In this document: positions 29,301 through 41,300 of the stretch, piece after piece
Position numbering within the stretch: the stretch's first letter is position 1
How the letters are laid out: each line of letters opens with the position of its first letter
Source of the DNA: Gari tellinella
Lineage: Eukaryota > Mollusca > Bivalvia > Cardiida > Psammobiidae
Direction of reading: 5' to 3'
Assembly (NCBI GenBank): GCA_922989275.2
Contig: OV277861.1
Location: 28,240,479-28,304,478 of the forward strand
Length of the DNA stretch: 64,000 nt
The notes under the pieces: generated by a model
Told to the model about the DNA's origin: nothing
What the model saw: the letters and a program-made list of their open reading frames with translations, nothing else
The model's database searches: none
Translations under genes and position numbers: made by a program

Positions 29301-32300
29301 ATAATAATCATGCCGTATAATCATAGGATGCATAATTTTGCTTAATCCGTAACCAAACTAATGTTTTTATATCGAAATCCGCCATATAATAGACGAGATA
29401 AACATGCGAAGTTAAACCGGATGTTTTCGTTCTACTGCGCATTGTTTACGCGCATTTCACAACCGGAATATCTCGCCTTTTATAAGCATACTGGATGATT
29501 CAGCAAAGTGCTCGTATATTTGGCTGCAAAAAAGTAACCAATCATAAGTCCTCGCTACTTGTCCGGAGATGCAGAGGATGTCGGAAAAAGCCGATTATCT
29601 ACGATAATTTCCAAATAAAGCTTACACTAGTGCATCGTCTATTTCCGTGGCCGGGTTTTTTGGTAAAGTTTATATTTAGCTGACCGCGGAATAGAAACAA
29701 AAGTTTCGAGAGAATCATCACAGAAAATTCTGTTTTCTTGTCAAAGGTTACCGTAAGTTGTTATAAAATACTGTTCCAAACTTATTCATTTCAATTTTTA
29801 TGAAAATGAGTTCATTTACTCAATGCGTATTTACGATAACTACAGACCGGGCCGCAACACGTTACAGACCCGCCGTTCTCTCCCTACAATCACTAAAAGT
29901 TACGGAAGGGGAGATTAGTTATCAATTAGATTTTGCCTTTTGCCCCCTGCAGATCTATATGCACTGAAAAGTCTGGAATATGCAATTTTCTAGATAAATC
30001 CTGTCCTTTTCATATAAGATTAAAAATCTGAATTAAAATGCTGGTCACACAAGAACCGGACAAAGTTGTGGATAAGAAGTGAAAGTAGAAGGCCTAGATC
30101 TAGCGGGAGAGGGAAAATCGTCCTTAGTAAATTGAAATATCAATAATTATAAAACATTTAGATCTAAATGCATAAATATATTTTTAAAAATGTGATTCTT
30201 TGGATTAAATCTGACCGATTTAGATTTTTTTTCAAACCATTTGGAAATATAAATAGATCTACCTAAATTTGAAATATTAGTGAATATTGTCATCTCTCAT
30301 GGTCTACTGTGACAACAGTGTTGTCTATCTGTCTGTCCATTCAAGTACAGAATTACAATACAATTATGTGTTTGAAGTTTCTTTTGAACAACATATCCTA
30401 GCGCTCTGTGGACTGAATTTGCTGAAATTTAGCAAAAACCATGACTTCAACATCCTCCTACAAATATCATATGTGGAAGATGAAAACATTAAATAATTAA
30501 GACACTGTGGAGGCTGTTTTTGAGGAGGAAGAGGTGCAGAATAATTTACAGGAAATTGTAGTTGCTTAAAAAATCTTTTGAACAACATATCCTAGCGCTC
30601 TGTGAATTGTGGACTGAATTTGCTGAAATTTAGCAAAAACCATGACTTCAACATCCTCCTACAAATATCATATGTGGAAGATGAAAACATTAAATAATTA
30701 AGACACTGTGGAGACTGTTTTTGAGGAGGAAGAGGCGCAGAATAATTTACAGGAAATTTGTAGCTTAAGTAATCAGGAAGAGGATAGTGAGGAGGAGATG
30801 ATGAACAGGAGAAATGACTCATTAATGTTGCAGACAGTCTTACAAGCTTATGTTGAGTTTAATGTTAATTTACGAAATACATCAGTGTTGAAACAATATT
30901 GATTTTTATGTCTATTAGACCAATTGTCGGAGGACCCCTTCAATCCTGGAGGAACCCCTACAATTGACACCTGAGAGTCCTTCTGGATCCCATAAAATTT
31001 CAGTTAGTGTCAATGCCTGCCTGAGAATAGCTGACAAAATGGAGATGCTTAAAACAAACTAAATATTTCGAGGTCAGAAGGTTAGTAAGCGTGTCAAGTT
31101 CAACTGTCAAAGTAGCGAAGGAAACAATATTTCGAAGACAAGTTTGTTGTAAATTAAAACTGTTCAATCGGCATTTATTGTAAAGACAGGTGAAATAAGG
31201 GTTCTTTAATTCAACTTAAAATAAAATGACACCATGCAGCGAGTATTCAGTGTTGAGAACACCTGAAAAGTATATTGAATTGTGCACATAAAATATTTTG
31301 TTAACGGCATCGTTTTGTGTATTGAGTTCCGTGTACATGTTTACAACGAGAAACCGCCAATGTCGGTATGGCCGGATTGTCTGCACTTTTGCTTTGTATA
31401 TATATATATATATATAATTGTAAAGGTAAAAATGACTAAACACGCCTTCTATTTTTTCTTTTGTATTACCATACGCATTTCGCCTCTCGGCTCATCAGTG
31501 ATTGTAATATATTTGTTGCTATGACGTGGCGTCAATGGTAACGCTACGTCATAAATGTGACGTCATAACGTCATTTTAGTGGAACGTCATTGAAGTTCTT
31601 TTGATCAATTCTATGCATTTAATTTAGGTTTGAAACAGTTTATAAAATATTTTTCTTTTGCTAACCTGACCGAAATATTTTCTGAATTCATTTTAAAGAA
31701 CGGGAACATTTGAAACTTGGGAATTTCTTTACAACATATGTCTAAATGTGCACTTAAAGGTATCTGCCGGGTGGATGGGTCCCTTATTTGCTGGGCATGT
31801 ATTGTTCTTCTTGTTCTTAATTTGTCGCCTGTCTGGCCTATATAATATTCGTTACATCCATTGCATGTTATGACATATAAGACGTTTCTTAAATCACAGG
31901 ACATATTGGCATTTACCTTAAATATCTTACCATTAAAATTGTATGAATTATTTTCGATGATGTGTTGGCACAAGCTGCAGTTTGGCCTACCATATCGTGT
32001 TACTTTGTATGAAAATTGTTGTGTCTGTGAATTTTGCCCTTGTTAGAATTCTTTTTAAATTTGGTAGTTGTCTTTTGCTTTTAATAATGTTTGTTTTGGA
32101 AATTATATTATTCATGGTTTCGTCTGATTGTAGTATATGGAAATTATTTTTCAAAATCGGGAACATTTCAGTAGTATTAGTTGGATTGTGTGTCGAGACG
32201 AAAGGAATGCTTATATATACTATATATATAATATAGTTACCCATGGCATGTGATGATGACCTCACTACAACTGTACATGCCAAATTTGGTTGCTGTAGGA

Positions 32301-35300
32301 CTTAAATTTGACTGAAACTGACACTAACAAAAAGGTAAACCAAGACGCAAACAAAAAGGTTAACCAAGAATTCTCCAAGTCATTGGACCGTGAAATCTAG
32401 GTCACAGTGACCTTGTTACCCACAGCATGTGATGATGACCTCACTATAACTGTACATGCCAAATTTGGTTGCTGTAGGACTTAAGCTTTGGCTAAAACTG
32501 ACACTAACAAAAAGGTCAACCAAAGTGAGGACGGACGGACGTACCACCGAATTGGGTTAGAGGGCCTTTTCTTTTGATCGAATAACGGGCCACGGCCCCT
32601 TAGTGTACTGTTACGGAATGAACTCTATTGTCTTCTTTTGTTATGTTTACCGTTATCTGGCCCTCTAACCCACTTTAGTGGCGCTGACGGACGGACGGTA
32701 TTCGCTAATCTATAGACCGCATTTTCAATCCGGCCAAAAATCAGGAAACGCACTACCCTTATCAATCAACATGCTACTGTATTTTAAAACTTAAATATCA
32801 TGTACATCTTTGAGTAAAAGACTTCAAGTGAACGGAAAACATATCAGAAGGCTGTAGCTCCCGACAAATGGGACTTCATTTTTGTTATACAAAATGGCTT
32901 CCGAGTAACCGGTTACCCACTTTGTAACCGGTTAATCGGCAGTTCATAACCGTTAACGGTTACCCGGTTAATCGTTTCAGCACTAAAAAACACCAATACT
33001 TTTTTCATAATTTCGACCAAAACAATGCTATTTTTCCACAATTCAAAGGGTACCGGACCCTTCACAATTCCGCGAAAAAAATCGCTGAGAGTGTAAAATT
33101 TTGATATCCGGCCTGCTGCACAGTAAAGTGCCCATTTCACAAAATATGTATGTTTTAGGTCATATTCTCTTTTAACATGCATATAATTACACAAAGTTAT
33201 GTTTTCCTGATAGATATGACATATTGCAAGTGGTTATATATGAAATTCTATTGATAATTTTCCCCAAAAAATTTTTTGGTCAAAATAATTGGTCAAAAAA
33301 TGACATTTTTTACCTGTAATGCATTAGCATCACATTTTTCATGTTTTTTAAACATGTCCCTATTGATTATATGAAACAATACCTTTATTATTTGGATTTG
33401 TACTTACAGAGAATTCTGTGTCCTTTAAATTGATGTATGATACATAAGGTTGAATTCAATTTTTCATTATGGTTTTTATCGAATATGTAGAAAGCACCCT
33501 ATGTAATGGTCAGAATTTTGACATACCCTTTGTGCTTGGAAATGATCATTATATTTAGATAATAGTGTCATAGAAAATGCTTTTAAGCTTTAAACACACT
33601 CAATATTATAGTACTTAGTAAATTACTTCCATTTAGAAAGATATACAAGTTTTTGATAATTTTATGATAAATTGACATTTTGATTTTTTGTCTGTGTCGA
33701 AATTCCGTAATGTCCGTCACACCCTGTAAAAGTTAGAAAGGATGTATAAAATTATTTATGACTTTACATTCTGAATGTGTATACCTATCATATTAAAACA
33801 GCAAAGTATCAAAAGCAACAATGCAGTACTTTTCTTTAAATGAGCGAAAATGTAATGTTTATGTAATGTCCGTCACACCCTAAAATTTGTCACATTTTGT
33901 GCATTGAATAAAATGCTATCTAATTACATTTGTGTTACTGTACACACTATTTAGCATTCCTCTAACAAGAATTATTGTAAAATATATCAAAAATAAAAAA
34001 AAGAGTCAACATATTATATATTATCACTCTGGTGCCTTGTGCACAGTAAATGGGCAAATTCAGTTTGCATCTAGGTGAAAAAAATGAAGTTTCTTATATT
34101 TGTTTAATTTATGGCTTTTTGGAAGCATACATGGGTATAGAATCATGTTCAGTAAGTAAAAAGATAAAAAAAAAACTTTAAAACTACTTTTTTGTAAAAA
34201 AATATTTTTCTTAAAAAAATATTTTTTTAACAAATTTTCATTGATAGGCCTAGCAGGGGGCGGACATTACAACTTATGCATTACATGTTTATAAATAATA
34301 GTTTATAACAAGATAGAATGTCTATTTACTTATATGTCTTTTCATACATACACTACAAACAGTTATCTTTAAAGTAAACCCAAGCTTATTACCAGTGATA
34401 AACTTTTTTGTTGTTGTTGTAACGTTGTTGAAGAATTTCGAAACTCAGAGTTGGCAAAAAGTGTTCAATCATTTTCGTTGTATATGATATAAAACTAGTT
34501 GGAAATCACTGAAACTGCAACTAAAGTTGATTTAAAATGCCAACTCTTGCAGGTTTATTGAAATCATATGTTTTGTTCTAATCTAAGACACTCATGATGA
34601 TTTTTTATAGTCACATATAACAGGGGACGGACATTACACTATAAAAGGGACGGACATTACGCAATAGACATATATTAAAATCTTTTATTTTCCTAAATAG
34701 TTTTTAGCTCGACTTTTTCAAAAAGTCGAGCTATTGTCGTCACCCTGTCGTCTGCGTCTGCGTCAGCGTCTGCGTCTGCGTCAGCGTCTGCGTCGGTTAA
34801 GTTTTTTGCTTAAGGTTTTTGTAAGAGTCCATTTCTCAATAACTATCAAAGGTATCCATTTGAAACTTGGAATAGTTGTTCAGTATTAAAAGGGCAACTC
34901 ATTACAATAAGATAGGTAACCCTGAGATTTGTCATTTCAGAGTTATTGCCCTTGTTTTATTTACTTAAAAATTATAAATTAACATATCTCAATAACTATC
35001 AAAGGTATCCATTTGAAACTTTGAATAGTTGTTCAGTATCAAAAGGGCAACTCATTACAACAAGGCAGGTAACCCTGGGATTCGTCATTTCAGAGTTATT
35101 GCCCCTATTTTATTTACTTAAAAATGATAAATTAACATATCTAAATAACTATCAAAGTTATCCATTTGAAACTTGGAATACTTGTTAAGTATCAAAAGGG
35201 CAACTCATTACAACAAGGCAGGTAACCCTGTGATTTGGCATTTCAGAGTTATTGCCCTTGTTGTATTTACTTAAATATTATAAATTAACATATCTCAATA

Positions 35301-38300
35301 ACTATCAGGGGCATCCATTTGAAACTTTGAATAGTTATTAAGTATCAAAAGAGCAACTCATTACAACAAGGCAGGTAACCCTAGGATTTGCCATTCCAGA
35401 GTTATTGCCCCTGTTTTATTTACTTAAAAATTATAAATTAACATATCTCAATAACTATCAAAGGTATTTATTTGAAACTTTGAATACTTGTTAAGTATCA
35501 AAAGGGCAACGCATTACAACAAGGCAGGTAATCCAGGGATTTGTCATTTCAGAGTTATTGCCCATGTTTTATTTACTTAAAAATTGTAAATTAACATATC
35601 GAAATAACTATGAAAGATATTAACTTGAAACTTTAAATACCTGCTAAGTATGAAAAGGACAACAAGGTAGGTTACTCTGTGATTTGTGATTCCAGAGTAA
35701 TTGCCCTTGATTTATTTACTTAACACTTGTAAATTGAAATATCTTAATAACTGTCAAAGGTTTTAACTTGAAACTTTAAATACTTGTGTTATAACAAAAG
35801 GGCAACTCATTCAAACAAGAAAGGTGACTGGGGATTTGCCATTCCAGAGTTATTGCCCTTGTTTTTATTTACATAAAACTTGTAAATTGAAATTTCTCAA
35901 TAATTACAATAGGTATTAACTTGAAACTTTTAATGCTTGTTCAGTTTCAAAAGGGCATCACCTTTCAACACAGCAGATAACCATGAGATTTGTCATTGCA
36001 GAGTTATTGCCCTTGTTTGACTAAGAATTTGTATATGAAATTATTCAGTAACTGTAGAAAGTTATTAATTTCAAACTTCCAATATATTTGAATACTTGTT
36101 TAGTTTCAACGCATTACAACAAGGCAGGTAAAGCAGGCAAAGATATTGTCCTTCTTTTGACTTATAGTTTACTTTAAGTGGAATGTAGACTGTCCAAGTA
36201 TGTTTAAGTTGTTGTTGCTTACAAACTTCTATGATCAATAGGGCATTAAACACCCATACACATTCTTTAAGTTTGAAAAATATAGCCGTCTCAAGTATAT
36301 GAAAGTCAAGCGTCCAGCACCCGTTTGCGGTGCTCTCGTTTATTTTTCTGTTGGTTTTTGTAGTCTTTCAAAGCAATTTATGTACACTGCAGTCCATAAA
36401 CACCTTTTCGTAGTTTTTTCTCATTTTAAGTAACTTTGAAGATTTTTTCATAATTTACATGGACGTTTCTGAAGATATGCAAAATCCTGTGATAACATCA
36501 TTCTGGTCAGAAAAAAATTGATTTGAAGATAAATAGAATCTCACAAACATAAAATCACATGTAAAATTATTTACAAACCCTAACTGACTGTGGCCTTTTT
36601 GACAAAAAAGGTCTATTATTTGATAGAAGGGTGGGTGGGGGGGGGGGGGGGGACATTACAGGAACATCAAGGCTCAAGCCCCCTGAGTAAATGCTTTCGC
36701 AAACATAATAAATTAAAACCATTTTCATCTGAGCATTCACAAAAAGCACATTACTCCTTTTAAAGCAGGTGGCAGCTTAATGCAGTATGAAAGTGACAAG
36801 GAAAGCTCCCACAGGAGCTTGCTGCATTACTTTGCACTGCACTTAGCATCCACCTGTCAGATTCTGTCTGATGTATCAACCACTTATCATGAAAATGTTA
36901 TAGTTGGATGAAATGGTTTTATTGTAAATAGACCTTCATGTACATATTTAGCACCGGATCTACTAAGTCATGACTGTTTCCAGTTTGACAAATTTACTGA
37001 TCTTTATGCCTATCTCATTTAAATGAATAACTTTGATCTGTGCCTTATGATGAAGATAGCATAATCTGGCACCCTGGGGAATCTGACTTCCAGTCCCCAA
37101 ACCCAGGTCCCCACAAAGGAGATTTTCAATAAACAATGCCTCAGGCTGACACCATTAATTGGCCAGATAAAGGGATTAATTGATTTATGATGGTGATTGC
37201 ATAACATACCCTGGGTCCCCTTTCCACAGAGGGGGTTTCTAATAGAGGAAGTTTCTACTAAAGTTTAAAGAATGAGTCAGTGTACTAAGATTAAAGATTA
37301 TAAGTGACTTAGTGTAAATTAATTTCAACAACAATTTCTTTTGCATTTAAGACAATTTAATACCTCAGAGTATATTGTTTTTATGTACAATATATGCAAA
37401 TGATATTATAGACCAGATCAGTTAAACAAGGACATGCATTTAATTTAGAAAATATAGCTTTTTAGGTAGTTTTCCTTCATATTCATGTGTTATTCAATAA
37501 CAGCAATGTTTATGTAATGTCCGTCACAACTGAAATGTACTTGCTTGTATGGCTTAGTATAAGGATATAATGAATAAAATTCAGTTTTATATATTATTCA
37601 TTTATCTATCATATATGTCTGACTCACAGAAAGAAAGAATTTGAAAGAAAAATCAAATAATCTCATGTATAGATTATTTGACACAAAATATTTCTTTGAA
37701 ATTCTAGAATAATTGAGAATGTTGATGAAATATTTTTCTCAAATATCACAATACACCACTTATATTGAGTTGTGCTTAAAGGACTAGGCCTACAAAATGA
37801 TTAAATGACAAAATAATGTTATGTTTTAAAGGCATTAGCTCATTAAAGCATGATGAACATGTTTATGTAATGTCCGTCACACTGCCTAAAAGCCGAACAA
37901 AACATTGAATTTCTAGAAAACCCGAAATAAACTTATATATCTGAGTGTTGTCCAATGTAGAGGACATATGATGCTACACTAATCTGCAGAAACATATTAG
38001 AAATAAGCAACTTTAATTTTTGACATTGATGCTAACTCAATTGGGCATTTTACTGTGCAGCAGGCCATCCCAAAGTATAAACTGCATTGCACAATGATCC
38101 TTCTACTTATATCTACAGTACACTTTGTGGTGTAATCCACTATGTAAACTTATACATCTGTAAAATGTTCTAAAACTAGAGTCTAGGATTTCAAATAACT
38201 GAAAACACCAACCAACCTTTTCCTCTTTCCTAAAAGTTCCAAATGTCCTCTTCATGGCCTCCTTGAAAGTGTCGGAGTCTGTCTTGAACTCAATGGCCAC

Positions 38301-41300
38301 ATTCACTTCTGGGCTTGGTAAACTTTGCACCAGGGCCTTCAGTCTCGACGAGATAACTTTTTTCATTAGCAACAGTTGCAGTCCACTACCGTTGTTCAGG
38401 ATATGTTCAGAAAACTGACAGCCATCTTGGAGTTTTTCCACTGCTTTGTCAATGTCATGACACATTTCCATTAGTGAAAGTTCCTTACTGGATTGTAAAG
38501 AGTCCAGTTCAGCAAGAAGATCATCCTGAAGTGAGAAATAAAACATCTATAATCTAAAACAAGAGTGAAAATGGCTCCAGATAAAATGAGTATTTCTAAA
38601 TTTAAAATCTTTATTTCTGCATTAAAAACCCTGTGTTGTCACTACTCATAAGAGTATCTCTCTATGATTTGGTGCTGAAATAAGTGAGAAAATGTTGGAT
38701 TTGTTCCCTCTTATCGAGACCCCTATGAAAAACTACAATATCAGTTTAGGCAAATTGATAGTACAGTAACAAGTCGGTAATTGGGGTTATCACACATGTA
38801 CAAGCTATTGTGGTAATGACAAGTAAATTCTTGCAAACAACTTTAAGCAAGCACTGTTCCAATGAGACCTATCCCTATCACAATGCATATGTATATGTTA
38901 TTATGACCTGTCTTTCAGTGGGTGTTACTGTATAACAAGAATTGTCAGAGGCAACAAAGCTCACACACATTATAAATTTAAAAGCAGTAAGGTCAAGGTC
39001 ACAACTACAGCTGAACACTGCATTTACAAGGGCAAATGGATCCATTTCGGTTACAAACAGAAAAGGTTTACAAACTTGCAGCACCATGTAAACGGCCTCT
39101 AAAATGACCCATTACACTTTTCAAAAGTTAAACTAGTTGGAATAGAATTTATAAATACAAATTATTGACTATTTTCAACCCGTTCGGATATTTCCTTTTG
39201 AACAGCTTCAAGCATCATCTTTATACTGTAGTCTGCGACCAAGATGTTAAAAAATATTCGTAAAATGAAAATACTCTGAGGCCAATTCTTTAGTGGCGAG
39301 TTAATTCTTTCAAAGTCCATTCAGGGGTGTGATTAGCTTGACAGCTGAAGGGCTGAAAATAATTTGGCATGGGGTTTCGGGGGCCGCCAAGGTCCCGAAT
39401 GGGTTCCAAGGGCCCCCTTAAGAAAATGGCATTTTCAGCATGTTTGAAGGTATTTTGTGGGCTCTCCTGTGATTAATTTAAGAGCTCTAAAGGATGCACA
39501 AAGTGAAGATTAAACAAGACTGCGTTTAATAAACGCTTATGCCCCCGGTGGCATCCTTGACAATATATTCTGAATCGTTTCTAAGTCCAAATAAATCAAT
39601 GTCAAGGTCAAACTGAGCTTGGGTATTACTGGTGGGTTGGTAATGGTCCAAGGCAATAACTGTATAAGTATAGAAGCATTGTAGTGAGTAGTGTTGATGC
39701 TCGACAAAACGGTAAAATCTAGTTAACCAAGAAATAGCCAATTCAAAATATTCTAAGTCCAAATTAGGTCAAGGTCAAAACCACGGTTCGGTGATTTTGG
39801 TGGATAGGGAATGGTCCAAGGCAACAACTGTATAAGTATCAAAGCATTGGAGTAAGCGGTGTTGATGCTAGACGATAACGGTAAAACCAAGAAATAGCCA
39901 ATTCAAAATATTCCAAGTCCAAATTAGGTCACGGTCAAGGTTGGGTATTATTGGTGGCTAGGGAATGGTCCAAGGCAACAACTGTATAAGTATCCAAGCA
40001 TTTGAATAAGCGGTATTGATGCTAGACGAAACGGTAAAATCTACTTAACCTGGTTACGGACGGACGGACAGGACGATTACTATATGCTCCCGCATCTGTC
40101 GATGCCGGGGGCATAAAAACAAAATTAGAACTTTTATAAGAACAATTTCATAATTTAACTAGGGTGAGGAATGACTGACTAGATTTTAATCATGAAACAG
40201 TAAAGATGCCTGTAGTAACACATTACTGACTACAGGCATGCATCTTCTTTCTGTTTCATGATTAAATTTCAATCTGATCTTTTCAGTGTCAATGGCATGG
40301 AGTCAAAAGCTGTTGGCCATCTTGACTATTAAAAGTTTGTCTTGTGTCTCAACTCTTAACAACTCTATGCATTTTGAAGGTCTGAAACTGTGCTCATATG
40401 AATAACTGTTTGGAAGTGATAAGCAACAGAAACTGCATTTTCTTGGTTACAATGTTGTCCAATGATTGAAGAAAAACAGCATAGCCATTATTTCAATTTG
40501 ATGTTATTGAACAGATGATGCAACAGGCTTTGAGCAAACTCTTTTCAAACTAAAAGATAAAGAATTTTGCTTTTACCATTACAACTCCAAGGCCCCCAAA
40601 AATGTGTGTTTCTTGTTAGATCCATGGATGAGTTAGATCCAAGGGTGGAAAAATATGGGATGGGATGTAGATTATTATTATTATTGTCTTATAAAGCTGT
40701 ATATAAGATCGTGTTTGTATCATTGAAGTTGACATTTAAAGATTATTATTATTATTACTATTATCATTAATATTATTGTCTCATAAAGCTGTATTCATGT
40801 ATATAAGATAGAGTTTGTATCATTGAATTTGACACTTAAAAATTATAACAAATATTTCTCATAAAAAATGTTTATAATATACTCTACTTGCAGTGAAGCA
40901 TTACCATAGCAGTGTTCTGCCAAGACATCCAAAAGTTGGGGACACATGTCTCGGTGGGCATGAAAAGTTCGCGACATTTTCAAAAAAAGGGGGACAAAGG
41001 AGAAACATTCAAAGTAAAGTGCTTTAATGCATGGTATAACCTGTCATTGAAAGAGCTTTCTTGCTTTGGATGATTTCAAATGTTTCAGAGCCCTGTTTAA
41101 ATCAAAGTTTCCAATCTCCCATCCCACTATCTTCACTGAATAATCGCGTAACCCCTTATCTTGAAACTGACGATGAGCCTTTTTAGAAGAATCAGGTTAC
41201 CATTTTCCCCTCGTTTATTGCGGTTCTGCATGCTTTAAAAGCGAAGATGGGGATTCGGAAGTAGTGGGTGAGGGCTCAAAAGTTGTTCCGGACGATAAAT

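Larger units (their letters stand above)
33110..38066. mobile_element. ~5 kb TIR element with iterated GTAATGTCCGTC motif
   Basis: Inverted ends: both start GGCCTGCTGCACAGTAAA and match at 23 of 24 positions (33110-33133 and 38043-38066). The 4-bp word 'atcc' flanks both sides. Inside, GTAATGTCCGTC (or its complement) occurs eight times: plus orientation at 33707, 33863, 37513 and 37867, minus orientation near 34260, 34626, 34649 and 36651 (the last shortened). A composite repeat (34701-36339) is nested. No transposase frame is recognised, so non-autonomous. Superfamily unknown. Confidence 0.75.

Noticed and set aside
34946..35188. 80-residue frame with an internal protein repeat
   Set aside because: It is simply the 165 bp DNA tandem repeat read in frame for two units.
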